Shown here piece after piece: positions 17,423-25,649 of a stretch of DNA of 33,421 nt. Made by a program: the position numbers and the translations under genes. Within the stretch, counting starts at the first letter, position 1. Every line of letters starts with the position of its first letter. Under the pieces are notes generated by a model. The model saw only the letters and a list, made by a program, of their open reading frames with translations. It ran no database searches and was not told the origin of the DNA. Origin of the DNA: Gammaproteobacteria bacterium (GTDB taxonomy: Bacteria; Pseudomonadota; Gammaproteobacteria; PS1; Pseudothioglobaceae); contig JAPYOZ010000003.1 of the NCBI GenBank assembly GCA_029941485.1, forward strand, positions 1 through 33,421. Direction: 5' to 3'.

Positions 17423-18847
17423 ATGGATTTTTCTCTAACTAATCAAACCGTTCAAAATTTTGACGGTGATTGTGTTGTGTTGTTTTCTTTCTTAGATAAG
17501 GTTAACGACGATCAATTCGTTCAGTCGCTCATTGATTTAAATCATTTCAATGCCAAAGTAGGCAAAACACTCAGTCTTAATTTTGTGGATGGCTTTAAGG
17601 TCAGTAGAGTGATTGTGTTGGGTTTGGGCGAAGTAACGTTGAGTGCTAAAAATTATGAAAAAGCACTGATTTCATTAATAGACACACTGGAGGGTGAAAA
17701 GGTTAAGAGTGCTCTGATAGAAGAAGTTAATGTCGATGGTTACGATCAGTCGTGGATATACAGAACTACCGCCAGAGTCATGCAAAATGCAACCTATCAA
17801 ATTGAGAAAGTAGGGATTGATAATGAACAAGAAAATGCAATTGAGAGTATTGCTATTCAGTCAAGCAGTGATAATGCGCATGAATTAGTACAAGGACAAG
17901 CCATTGCAAATGGTATGGCACTTACTCGACACCTTGGCGATTTGCCTTCAAATATTTGCACACCTACTTATTTGGCAAACACTGCACAATCCTTGGCCAA
18001 AGAGTTCGGTTTAGATTGTGAGGTGTTGGAAGAGTCTGATATGTCAAAGCTAGGCATGAATTCTTTATTGTCGGTTTCTAAGGGTTCGATAGAGCCACCT
18101 AAGCTGATTAGCTTAAGTTATGTTGGTAATGGAGATGCCAAACCAATTGTATTAGTTGGTAAAGGCGTAACTTTTGACAGTGGCGGTATTTCGTTAAAGC
18201 CAGGTGCTGGCATGGATGAGATGAAATACGACATGTGTGGTGCAGCATCCGTGCTCGGCACAATGCGCGCTGTAGCAGAGATGAAGTTTAAAGTTAACCT
18301 TACCATTGTGGTGCCAACGGTTGAGAACATGCCAGCGCACAACGCCTCAAAACCGGGTGATGTGGTCACAAGTATGTCAGGCCAAACCATTGAAATTCTA
18401 AATACCGATGCCGAAGGGCGTTTGATCCTGTGTGACGCACTCACTTACGTTGAAAAATTCAACCCCGAGGTGGTGATTGACGTAGCCACATTAACAGGAG
18501 CGGTTATTGTTGCGTTGGGAAAACACAACAGTGGTTTGATGAGTAACGACCAAGCCTTGGCTGATGGTTTAATCAGTGCGTCAAAAATAGCATTGGATGG
18601 TGCTTGGCAACTACCGATTGAAGATGAATACGACGAGCAGTTAAAATCAAATTTTGCTGACATGGCTAATATTGGTGGGCGTGAGGCTGGCACCATTACA
18701 GCGGCTTGTTTCTTAGCACGCTACAGCAAGGATTATCGCTGGGCGCATTTAGACATTGCAGGCACGGCTTGGGTAAGCGGCAGTAAAAAAGGCGCAACAG
18801 GACGTCCTGTGCCGTTATTAACACAATACATTATTGACAGTGTTTAG
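17423..18847 (+). CDS. pepA: Cytosol leucyl aminopeptidase PepA
   Basis: PepA is an M17 family di-metal aminopeptidase that removes N-terminal residues during peptide turnover; in E. coli the same protein also binds DNA. The 474 residues comprise an N-terminal macro-like domain (1-160) and a catalytic C-terminal domain. Metal and active-site residues are visible: Lys247 and Asp252 in [10 protein letters not shown], and the family signature NTDAEGRL at 327-334. Further conserved blocks are [29 protein letters not shown] and [15 protein letters not shown]. Upstream is an AT-rich 93-base divergent gap shared with dsbC. The next gene, ppnP, starts 8 bases after its stop. Confidence 0.95.
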   Translation: MDFSLTNQTVQNFDGDCVVLFSFLDKVNDDQFVQSLIDLNHFNAKVGKTLSLNFVDGFKVSRVIVLGLGEVTLSAKNYEKALISLIDTLEGEKVKSALIEEVNVDGYDQSWIYRTTARVMQNATYQIEKVGIDNEQENAIESIAIQSSSDNAHELVQGQAIANGMALTRHLGDLPSNICTPTYLANTAQSLAKEFGLDCEVLEESDMSKLGMNSLLSVSKGSIEPPKLISLSYVGNGDAKPIVLVGKGVTFDSGGISLKPGAGMDEMKYDMCGAASVLGTMRAVAEMKFKVNLTIVVPTVENMPAHNASKPGDVVTSMSGQTIEILNTDAEGRLILCDALTYVEKFNPEVVIDVATLTGAVIVALGKHNSGLMSNDQALADGLISASKIALDGAWQLPIEDEYDEQLKSNFADMANIGGREAGTITAACFLARYSKDYRWAHLDIAGTAWVSGSKKGATGRPVPLLTQYIIDSV

Positions 18848-18855
18848 GAAGGTTT

Positions 18856-19167
18856 GTGTCAGATTTTGAAAACGTTACCGTTGTAAAAGAGGCTAATATT
18901 TATTTTGACGGGAAAGTGACCAGTCGTACGATAGAGTTTGCCGATGGCTCTAAGAAAACACTGGGCATTATGATGCCAGGGGATTATGAATTTGGTACCG
19001 ATGATAACGAGCTAATGGAAATTCAAGCCGGTGAGATGAATGTATTATTGCCGGGTGAGAATAAATGGCAAACTTTTACAAAAGGCACGTCATTCAAAGT
19101 ACCTAAAGATTCCAGATTTAAATTAGAAGTCAAATCAGTGACTGATTATTGCTGTTCGTACTTTTAA
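18856..19167 (+). CDS. ppnP: Pyrimidine/purine nucleoside phosphorylase PpnP (YaiE, DUF1255)
   Basis: PpnP is a small cupin-fold enzyme that splits nucleosides with phosphate, giving ribose 1-phosphate and a free base. The 103 residues span the whole family domain. The stretches [45 protein letters not shown] and [13 protein letters not shown] are all characteristic, and the protein ends with the conserved YCCSYF-type tail. The start is GTG at 18856, preceded by a GGAAGG ribosome-binding site. It follows pepA by 8 bases. Its stop codon shares bases with the stop of the opposite-strand gene (TTAA at 19164-19167). Confidence 0.93.
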   Translation: MSDFENVTVVKEANIYFDGKVTSRTIEFADGSKKTLGIMMPGDYEFGTDDNELMEIQAGEMNVLLPGENKWQTFTKGTSFKVPKDSRFKLEVKSVTDYCCSYF

Positions 19168-20108
19168 GTATTACGATCAAGCCAAACACCCAAACCTTGG
19201 GCACAGATTTCTAAATCGCCTTTAAACAGCCTAACCTGTTGCGACTCATCCAGAGTAACGCCATGGTTGCTAGCGATCGTTAGCAGATAGTCCAACAAGT
19301 GTTCTTTTATGGTTTTGTGTCTGGATTCACTTTGTTTTAATTGCTTAGCAATATCAACAAATCCATCGATGTGTTGGATTAACATATCAGCAGAATTTTG
19401 GGTAAATTCTATTCGATTAAAATGCGTTAGGTAGGCGTATTTAGGATTAAGATTCATTAAATGTTTAATGGTATTTTTCCAAGTGTCTGGGTCAAATTGC
19501 ACTGGCGTGGTCGGTGGGAAAATTAACTCTCCTTGATCGGTATCAAACTCTCGATAGCTTACTCCAAGCGTGTCACCACTAAACACACCACGAGAAGTCT
19601 CATCCCAAATGCACACATGATGGCGCGCATGTCCAGGTGTGTCGATAAATTTTAGTACTCGATTGCCAAGAGTAATTTCATCACCATCTTGAGCAACGAC
19701 GATTCGATCTTTAGGAATTGGAATTAAATCTCCTAGAAATTGCTTAAAGAATAATTCGCCGTAAACGTCAATCACCCCTTTACGTAATTTTGATGGATCA
19801 GCTAAATGTTGTGCACCACGTTCGTGCACATAAACAGTCGCATTAGGTAAATGCTTGATGATTTCACCCGCTCCACCTGCATGGTCAAGGTGAATGTGCG
19901 TGAGTAAGACATAGTCAACATTTTCATGTTTGATGCTTTTAGCATCAAGCGTGGCGAGTAGTGTTGGTACGGATAAATAACAGCCGGTATCAACAAACGC
20001 GGCACGACCTTCATCTTCAATCAGGTAAGCGGCGACAAAGTCTTTGCGCATGTGTTCGGTGTCAATACAAGTAACACCAAAATCAAGTTCATGGTAAATG
20101 GGTTTCAT
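19164..20108 (-). CDS. Metallo-beta-lactamase fold hydrolase
   Basis: This 314-residue protein has the glyoxalase-II-like metallo-beta-lactamase fold in its first two thirds. The metal-binding motif HIHLDH is at residues 71-76, followed by GHARHH (next His ligands), the bridging Asp in VFSGDTLG, and a late His in YLTHFNR. A substrate-binding C-terminal region of about 90 helical residues follows. The substrate is not evident: relatives include thioesterases, persulfide dioxygenases and lactonases. In a sulfur oxidiser a thiol or glyoxalase-type role is possible but unproven. There is no signal peptide, so it is cytosolic. It converges on ppnP with a shared 4-base stop, and a terminator of the upstream DUF302 gene separates it from that gene. 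Confidence 0.85.
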   Translation of the reverse strand: MKPIYHELDFGVTCIDTEHMRKDFVAAYLIEDEGRAAFVDTGCYLSVPTLLATLDAKSIKHENVDYVLLTHIHLDHAGGAGEIIKHLPNATVYVHERGAQHLADPSKLRKGVIDVYGELFFKQFLGDLIPIPKDRIVVAQDGDEITLGNRVLKFIDTPGHARHHVCIWDETSRGVFSGDTLGVSYREFDTDQGELIFPPTTPVQFDPDTWKNTIKHLMNLNPKYAYLTHFNRIEFTQNSADMLIQHIDGFVDIAKQLKQSESRHKTIKEHLLDYLLTIASNHGVTLDESQQVRLFKGDLEICAQGLGVWLDRNT

Positions 20109-20124
20109 ACTTTATATTATGTAT

Positions 20125-20154
20125 AAAAAAACCGCCCATAAAGGCGGTTTTTTT
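20125..20154 (-). terminator. Terminator after DUF302 gene
   Basis: A perfect 12-bp inverted repeat (arms 20125-20136 and 20143-20154) has a 6-base loop, a seven-A run on one side and a seven-T run on the other. Read leftward it ends the DUF302 transcript before the metallo-hydrolase gene, which must then have its own promoter. Confidence 0.88.
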
Positions 20155-20172
20155 AACAATTAAACAAATGAC

Positions 20173-20826
20173 TTAGAAGTCGCCCTCTGCGCCACCATTT
20201 TGAATACGAGTAATCACACGTTGAACCTCTAGTGCTTTGTCAAGCAAGTAGTCTGGTAATGGTGCACCACCGTAAATCATTGCATTCATGTCTAATGTGT
20301 AAATCCATCTTTGACCTTGCTTATCTTCAATCAACGCTAATCGACAAGGTAAGTAAGCCGAGAATGCATCTGAATGCTCAACCATCGTCATCGCAGTACG
20401 CGGTGCACAGTATTGGTAAATTTTAAGGAATCTTTGAGCCTTGAAATCTGCATGTCCTTTTGTTACACCAGGAGCATTAGTTTGTAATTCAACCATTTCT
20501 GATAAAGGCAACATGCCTACAGAGCGGATGCCTTCTTCAGTTGCGATACTTTCCATTGCTTCTTCAACATCTTCGTTAGTGACATCATCAGCCACCTTAA
20601 CACGTACAATTGAGGCCATGGTGATATCACCAGTCTCTAATAAAGTGTTGGCCATTGGCATATAAACTTTAGCCATCGATTCTGGATGTAGTGTTGGTGA
20701 GATTACCTCACTAATAATTTTTCCAGTAACGCCATTATATTTTACTTGTAGTGATACGCCGTAATAAATAGCGATTGCACCGATAACAATCAGCACCCAC
20801 TTAACTATATTAATAACTCCACTCAT
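20173..20826 (-). CDS. Membrane-anchored DUF302 domain protein
   Basis: The 217-residue protein starts with a single membrane segment (residues 8-25, KWVLIVIGAIAIYYGVSL) that has no clear signal-peptidase site, so it is probably anchored with its bulk in the periplasm. The rest resembles the DUF302 family, with FKAQRFLKIYQYCAPRTA, a cysteine in SAYLPCRLALIED and the closing WIYTLDMNAMIYGG. DUF302 proteins are frequent in sulfur-oxidising bacteria and of unknown function. A GGGGAG site lies upstream of the ATG. It lies 83 bases downstream of the CBS-domain gene with no clear terminator between, so it may belong to the DUF1538/P-II transcript. A strong terminator follows. Confidence 0.8.
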   Translation of the reverse strand: MSGVINIVKWVLIVIGAIAIYYGVSLQVKYNGVTGKIISEVISPTLHPESMAKVYMPMANTLLETGDITMASIVRVKVADDVTNEDVEEAMESIATEEGIRSVGMLPLSEMVELQTNAPGVTKGHADFKAQRFLKIYQYCAPRTAMTMVEHSDAFSAYLPCRLALIEDKQGQRWIYTLDMNAMIYGGAPLPDYLLDKALEVQRVITRIQNGGAEGDF

Positions 20827-20909
20827 TTTCTACTCCCCTTTTTTTAATTAATAATAATAAGAACTTCGGATTTTATCACTCCTTTTGCTTAGTGTGGGTG
20901 AATATTAAC

Positions 20910-21329
20910 CTAAACTCTTAAGCCGTTAAAGACGATATTGGTTAGGCTGACCACGCCGACAATCTTGCCATTGTCTAATACTGGGCAACGAGACAAGCCA
21001 AAATTCGTGAGTAACTCCGCACAATAACGAATGTCCATGTCAGGATGAACCGACATGACAGGCTTGTTCATAATTTCATAAATATTAACTCGATCAAGTG
21101 CGCGGTCTTTTGCAATTACTTTGGATGCAATATCGGCAATCAATACCACCCCATATTCATCGTAACCATGAGATTTTTCAACTAAGAGCATTTTAGTTTT
21201 TTTGTGTTGCATGTCACTCAATGCATTGTGAACAGTGCATTTACTGTCCACAATATCAACTTGTGTCCACATTACGTCTTTAACTAAAGTTGGTGCTGTC
21301 TGTTTAGACTTCTGTGTATCGTTTGTCAT
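20910..21329 (-). CDS. CBS-domain pair (Bateman) protein
   Basis: This 139-residue soluble protein consists almost entirely of two CBS repeats, roughly residues 15-75 and 80-139. Together they normally form one adenosyl-nucleotide binding module. The second repeat is the clearer: NKPVMSVHPDMDIRYCAELLTNFGLSRCPVLDNGKIVGVVS is split by a conserved Asp-rich turn and ends in a typical SLTNIV segment. The ATG overlaps the P-II-like stop by 4 bases (21326-21329), so the two are translated together. With the DUF1538 proteins upstream, a role as a second energy or nucleotide sensor for the membrane complex is plausible; this is inference, and no bound ligand can be named. Confidence 0.85.
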   Translation of the reverse strand: MTNDTQKSKQTAPTLVKDVMWTQVDIVDSKCTVHNALSDMQHKKTKMLLVEKSHGYDEYGVVLIADIASKVIAKDRALDRVNIYEIMNKPVMSVHPDMDIRYCAELLTNFGLSRCPVLDNGKIVGVVSLTNIVFNGLRV

Positions 21330-21676
21330 ATCTTTTCCTCCACGGTGTTTTCTAGTGCTTCTATTTGATGCATTATCCCAACTGCATCCTCTACATCAAT
21401 TTGAAAAGCAATTCCTTCTTTGGCATTGCTTTCAAAATCTCCTGCCTTGGCAACACTTTCTAAAATAGCTCTAGCAAGGTGTTGTTCGACAAGTAGTAAT
21501 AATACGTCTCTTGGTGTTTCTAGGCTTAACCCTAGAAATGTTTTGGTGTGTTCGAGTCCTTCACCTCTGGCCTGAGAGATAATGGTCGACCCAGTTGCGC
21601 CTTCTTGTCTGGCCGCTTCAAGGATACGGTCAGTTTTATCGCTGTCAACAAAGGCAATGATTAGTTTGAAATGCAT
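21326..21676 (-). CDS. P-II family signalling protein
   Basis: This 116-residue protein has the size and beta-alpha-beta pattern of P-II trimeric signal proteins, which sense ATP/ADP and often 2-oxoglutarate and bind target transporters through a flexible T-loop. The start FKLIIAFVDSDKTDRILEAA is the usual first strand and helix, GATGSTIISQARGEG matches the conserved T-loop base, and the GIAFQIDVEDAVGI strand resembles the C-terminal half. The uridylylated Tyr of GlnB/GlnK is absent and the T-loop looks short, so this is a divergent, transporter-associated P-II. The ribosome-binding site AAAGGAGG is very strong. It starts 12 bases after the DUF1538 gene and overlaps the CBS gene, making it a probable regulator of the DUF1538 pair. 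Confidence 0.82.
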   Translation of the reverse strand: MHFKLIIAFVDSDKTDRILEAARQEGATGSTIISQARGEGLEHTKTFLGLSLETPRDVLLLLVEQHLARAILESVAKAGDFESNAKEGIAFQIDVEDAVGIMHQIEALENTVEEKI

Positions 21677-21688
21677 GATTCCTCCTTT

Positions 21689-22444
21689 TTATTGTTCATG
21701 TTTTGTTTGTGGTTCTTTAGGGTTAAGAAATTTACTCAGTTGCACATAGGCCATCACGCTTATGATTGGGAATAAAGAAGCAAAGGCAATAAGGCCAAAT
21801 CCATCAATGAGCGGATTTCTACCCTCGATGGTACTTGAGAGACCCAATCCTAATGCTACAATGATTGGCACAGTAACAATGGACGTGGTCACACCGCCTG
21901 AATCGTAAGCTAAAGCAATGATGTTTTTAGATGAAAAATAAGTTTGCATTAGTACTACCATATAACCACCAATGATAAACCAATGCAGTGGCAATCCTGT
22001 AACAATTCTAAAACTCCCTAATGCAATACCAATCGCCACGCCAATTGCCACAACAATTCGTAGTGGCCAAATTTTGATAAATCCACCTGAAACTTGGTTG
22101 GCCTTAATAGCAACGGCTAACAATGAAGGTTCGGCAATGGTGGTGGCAAATCCGATACTGGCAGCAAAAATATAAACCCAATAATAATTTGTCCAATGAG
22201 TGTTATTACCAATAAAATTTTGATCAGTGAGTTGCACTGCCATTAATTTTCCTAATGGAAATAAAGCTTTTTCAAGGCCCATTATCAACAGTGTTAGGCC
22301 AATCCAAACCAAGATAAAACCAACAATAATGCGCTTTACTTGAGGTATTTTTTGTTTTAAGATGATGCTTTGAAAGCCGAACAATACTAAGGCAATAGGA
22401 GCAACGTCCCAAAATATCTCAATGAATGGCTGTAGTAAGTTCAT
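21689..22444 (-). CDS. DUF1538 integral membrane protein (second copy)
   Basis: This 251-residue membrane protein has about six to seven hydrophobic segments. It is a paralogue of the gene just upstream: both contain the signature AYDSGGVTT followed by a VTVP/ITVP helix, then RNPL.DGFGLIA and a final hydrophobic helix, and both have a TIAEP/TVAEP motif in the first half. The AEP and AYDSGGVTT motifs lie in membrane regions and look like a substrate or ion path. DUF1538 is described as a transporter-like family of unknown substrate. Its ATG overlaps the first copy's stop by 4 bases (22441-22444). A Na+-, H+- or small-anion transporter regulated by P-II is the leading idea, by inference. Confidence 0.82.
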   Translation of the reverse strand: MNLLQPFIEIFWDVAPIALVLFGFQSIILKQKIPQVKRIIVGFILVWIGLTLLIMGLEKALFPLGKLMAVQLTDQNFIGNNTHWTNYYWVYIFAASIGFATTIAEPSLLAVAIKANQVSGGFIKIWPLRIVVAIGVAIGIALGSFRIVTGLPLHWFIIGGYMVVLMQTYFSSKNIIALAYDSGGVTTSIVTVPIIVALGLGLSSTIEGRNPLIDGFGLIAFASLFPIISVMAYVQLSKFLNPKEPQTKHEQ

Positions 22445-23172
22445 TGCAAAATCCCGAATATCATGACGGCAATGATGGGCAATAATGAAGCGATGGCAAT
22501 TAGGCCAAAGCCGTCTGTAAGTGGGTTGCGTTCACGAATACTGCTACTTAACCCTACTCCTAGTGCAGTCAACAGAGGCACAGTAATTGGCCCTGTGGTT
22601 ACACCACCAGAATCATAAGCGATGCCAATGATGAAGTCTGGCGCAAAAAAAGTGGTAATAATAACCAGTAAATAGCCGCCAATAATTAACCGATATATTG
22701 GCCAACCTTTCAAAATTTTTAGCACCCCAATAACGACGGCAACTCCAACGGATATGGCCACGGTGTATCTTAAGGTTTGCGCGTAATGATTAAGTTGTGT
22801 TTGGTCATGGATAATGCCACCGTGTTGTGCAACTTTGGCCGCTTCGTTAGCCATTACAATCAGGTCTGGCTCTGCCACGGTTACTCCGAAACCGAGCGCG
22901 AAGGAAAAGATAAGTAGCCAAGCAACCGAGCCTTTTTTTACAAAGGCGTACGCCAGTGTTTCACCGATAGGGAATAGACCCAGTTCAAGGCCGTAGATAA
23001 ATAAAGTTAATCCTAATAGAATAAACACAGTGCCAAGCATAATTTCAGCTAAATTGGGTATGTTTTGCTGCAGAACTACAATTTGAAAAAAAGCAATCAC
23101 CAGTACAATAGGGGTTAAACCCTTTGCGCTATTAGTTAAATTGTTAATAAACTGCTGAACAGTTTTTTGCAT
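22441..23172 (-). CDS. DUF1538 integral membrane protein (first copy)
   Basis: The 243-residue product has about seven hydrophobic segments and the DUF1538 pattern: [11 protein letters not shown] in the first half, then [17 protein letters not shown] and [16 protein letters not shown] near the end. It shares these blocks closely with the second copy, and the two probably form one heteromeric transporter, each supplying half. It is the first gene of a leftward block with the second DUF1538 gene (4-base overlap), P-II-like and CBS genes. The start codon faces the divergent pabC::mltG gene across 55 bases. No Shine-Dalgarno sequence is obvious in front of ATG 23172. The substrate is not known to me. 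Confidence 0.82.
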   Translation of the reverse strand: MQKTVQQFINNLTNSAKGLTPIVLVIAFFQIVVLQQNIPNLAEIMLGTVFILLGLTLFIYGLELGLFPIGETLAYAFVKKGSVAWLLIFSFALGFGVTVAEPDLIVMANEAAKVAQHGGIIHDQTQLNHYAQTLRYTVAISVGVAVVIGVLKILKGWPIYRLIIGGYLLVIITTFFAPDFIIGIAYDSGGVTTGPITVPLLTALGVGLSSSIRERNPLTDGFGLIAIASLLPIIAVMIFGILQ

Positions 23173-23213
23173 AAAGGATTCTAGACTTGTGTTATTTTAT
23201 GGATGCACTGAAT

Positions 23214-23219
23214 TATAAT
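23214..23219 (+). promoter_or_regulatory. Candidate -10 box directly before pabC::mltG
   Basis: TATAAT ends 8 bases before the ATG at 23228. A transcript starting at the usual distance would begin almost at the start codon, so the message would be leaderless or nearly so; no Shine-Dalgarno site is visible. No good -35 box was found at 16-18 bases. Confidence 0.35.
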
Positions 23220-23227
23220 ACTAGGCC

Positions 23228-25021
23228 ATGAGTAACGTCGTATTAATTAATGGAAAAAAACAATCAAGGTTGAGCGTGTTTAATCGTGCCATACAGTTTG
23301 GAGATGGTTTATTTGAGACTTGTTTGGTAAAAGATGGAAAGCTGTTATTTTGGCCTCAGCATTTTTCTAGATTGGAAAAAGGGCGTAAAAAATTAAAAAT
23401 TAATCAAGTTGAGTCAGCACTATGGCTTAAAGATGTGGCTAAGGCACTGTCTATTTCTAAGCTCGATAACGCAATTGTAAAAATTATTCTTTCTCGCGGG
23501 GAAAGTCTAAGAGGTTATGGATTTGATAAAAGCATACTGCCCACTCGAATTGTTCTTGTTGCTAACGTCCCTGATCAGATCCCAGAACAATATTCATTAA
23601 CATTATGTCAAAGCGGTTATGCAACAAATCGATCATTGGCAGGCATTAAACATTGCAATAGGCTTGAACAGGTGCTGGCCAGATCAGACATGAGTGCCAA
23701 TGAATGCATTATGTTGGATGAAAATGCTTGTGTTATTTCCACAACGCAAGCCAATATTTTTGCGATTAAATCAGGCACTCTATTGACACCGTCTTTAGAT
23801 GAGTGCGGTATCGAAGGTACTCGGCGTGAGATTGTTCTTCAAATTGCTCGTGAGTTGAGTTTGCAAGTTGAAGTGGGCACATTATCCATTGCTGAATTAT
23901 TAGAAGCCGATGAAGTGTTTATCAGCAATAGTGTAATTGGCCTTAAGTCAGTTAGTCGTATCAATGAGCAGTCTTTTGATTTACACACAACCACTGAAAA
24001 AATTAAACACGCTTTCGTGTCTTTGCAAAACATTAGTGGCTCATCGCAAACTTTTAAATCAAAAAATCGTATTCTAGGCTGGATTGCCGTATTTACCGTG
24101 TTTGTTATTGTTGGATGGCTTTATTCAGTCAAAGACGTGCAGGTGAATAAGTCAACAATTTATCGGTTGTCTTCAGGATCAACCATTCACACAATTGCCA
24201 CTGAATTGGAAAATTTGAATTACATTCAATCCAGTCGTTATTTCATTTTTTTGGCTAAATTACTTAAATTAGACGATCAGTTAAAATTTGGTTATTACGA
24301 ACTAACGCCCAACATGAGTCTTAATACGTTGCTTGATAATTTTTCCTTAGCTACGGTTGCCACAAGACAAATAACCCTTATTGAAGGGAAAACAATTCAA
24401 GATTATTATCAGCAATTAAGTAATAATTCAGTTCTTGAACATCGGAGTAATTTTTATCAAATTATGAGCCTACTTAACATTAGCCCTCCTTATGAGGGAA
24501 ATTTTTGGCCAGATACTTATCGGGTTAATTATGGAGATAGCGTGCTTAGTGTTTTAAAAAGAGCCAACAAAATAATGCAGGAAAAGCTCAACACTGCATG
24601 GCAAGGCAGGCAAAAAAATTTAGTTTTAAAAAATGCGGATGAGGTATTAATTCTAGCTTCTTTGATTGAAAAAGAAACCGCGCATCACGAAGAAAAATCT
24701 CAAATTGCAGGTGTTTTTATGAATCGTTTGCAAAAAGGCATGCGTCTGCAGACCGACCCTAGCGTAATCTACGCTTTAGGAAAAAACTATCGTGGCCGAT
24801 TAAGTAAGAAAGATTTGAGCATCAATAGTCCTTACAACACTTATCGAAATAAAGGCTTGCCACCTAGTGCTATTGGTTCAGTGGGTTATGAATCATTAAA
24901 TGCAGCCACCCATCCGCTTGCAACTGAGGCACTTTATTTTGTTTCAAAAAAAGATGGTACGCATGCTTTTGCTAAAACTTATCAACAACATAGACGCAAT
25001 ATCAAAAAATATTTAAATTAA
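23228..25021 (+). CDS. Fused aminodeoxychorismate lyase (PabC) and endolytic murein transglycosylase (MltG)
   Basis: This single 597-residue frame joins two enzymes. Residues 1-268 are PabC, the PLP enzyme that makes 4-aminobenzoate for folate: NRAIQFGDGLFET at 19-31, the PLP lysine Lys141 in IKHCNRLEQVL, and GIEGTRRE near 195. After a short linker, residues 282-300 form one membrane helix, then MltG (YceG), which cuts nascent glycan strands in the periplasm and sets their length. Catalytic Glu481 lies in ASLIEKETA, followed by QTDPSVIYALG. The topology fits: PabC stays in the cytoplasm and MltG faces outward. In E. coli the two are separate neighbours in the order pabC-mltG-tmk-holB, preserved here. 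The fusion is seen directly unless a sequencing error removed a stop. Confidence 0.92.
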   Translation: MSNVVLINGKKQSRLSVFNRAIQFGDGLFETCLVKDGKLLFWPQHFSRLEKGRKKLKINQVESALWLKDVAKALSISKLDNAIVKIILSRGESLRGYGFDKSILPTRIVLVANVPDQIPEQYSLTLCQSGYATNRSLAGIKHCNRLEQVLARSDMSANECIMLDENACVISTTQANIFAIKSGTLLTPSLDECGIEGTRREIVLQIARELSLQVEVGTLSIAELLEADEVFISNSVIGLKSVSRINEQSFDLHTTTEKIKHAFVSLQNISGSSQTFKSKNRILGWIAVFTVFVIVGWLYSVKDVQVNKSTIYRLSSGSTIHTIATELENLNYIQSSRYFIFLAKLLKLDDQLKFGYYELTPNMSLNTLLDNFSLATVATRQITLIEGKTIQDYYQQLSNNSVLEHRSNFYQIMSLLNISPPYEGNFWPDTYRVNYGDSVLSVLKRANKIMQEKLNTAWQGRQKNLVLKNADEVLILASLIEKETAHHEEKSQIAGVFMNRLQKGMRLQTDPSVIYALGKNYRGRLSKKDLSINSPYNTYRNKGLPPSAIGSVGYESLNAATHPLATEALYFVSKKDGTHAFAKTYQQHRRNIKKYLN

Positions 25022-25022
25022 A

Positions 25023-25649
25023 ATGTCGAGTATGCAAAAAGGAAAATTTATCACCATTGATGGTGTTGAGGGCGCAGGTAAGAGTACACAGATTACTTTT
25101 ATTTGTGATTACTTAAAGAGTAAAGGCATTAACGTGGTACTTACTCGTGAGCCTGGTGGTACAGAGTTGGGCGAGAAGATTCGCACGTTACTACTCAATC
25201 CAGAAACTAAATCAATGCATTCAGATACGGAATTGTTATTAATGTTCGCAGCTAGAAATGAGCACATTAACGCAAAAATTAGGCCACTTTTGCAAGCCGG
25301 CGATTGCGTGCTCAGTGATCGATTTACTGATGCTTCTTATGCTTACCAAGGCGGTGGAAGAGGTTTGGACATGAGGCGTATTGCTGAATTAGAAAGTTGG
25401 GTATTGCAAGATTTTGTTCCGGACATGACCCTGTTATTAGATGTGCCAGTTGAATTAGGCATGTCGCGTGTTGAATCACGAGGCAAGAAAGATCGCATTG
25501 AGCTTGAAGATATAGATTTTTTTAATAGAGTGAGAGAATCCTATATTTCTAGATCTAAGCAGTTTCCAGACCGTATTAAGCTGATTGATTCTTCAAAAAC
25601 GGTGGAACACACCACACAGCAAATTAAAGTTATTTTAGATTTATTATGA
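25023..25649 (+). CDS. tmk: Thymidylate kinase
   Basis: Tmk phosphorylates dTMP to dTDP for DNA synthesis. The 208 residues contain the P-loop GVEGAGKST at 14-22, the TREPGGTELGE signature of dTMP kinases, the substrate DRF motif (DRFTDASYAYQGGGR) and a lid region SRGKKDRIE. The ATG at 25023 is one base after the fusion gene's stop. A second possible start is the Met at residue 4, and no clear Shine-Dalgarno site decides between them. The gene overlaps holB by 4 bases (ATGA at 25646). Its neighbours follow the well-conserved gammaproteobacterial order. Confidence 0.96.
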   Translation: MSSMQKGKFITIDGVEGAGKSTQITFICDYLKSKGINVVLTREPGGTELGEKIRTLLLNPETKSMHSDTELLLMFAARNEHINAKIRPLLQAGDCVLSDRFTDASYAYQGGGRGLDMRRIAELESWVLQDFVPDMTLLLDVPVELGMSRVESRGKKDRIELEDIDFFNRVRESYISRSKQFPDRIKLIDSSKTVEHTTQQIKVILDLL

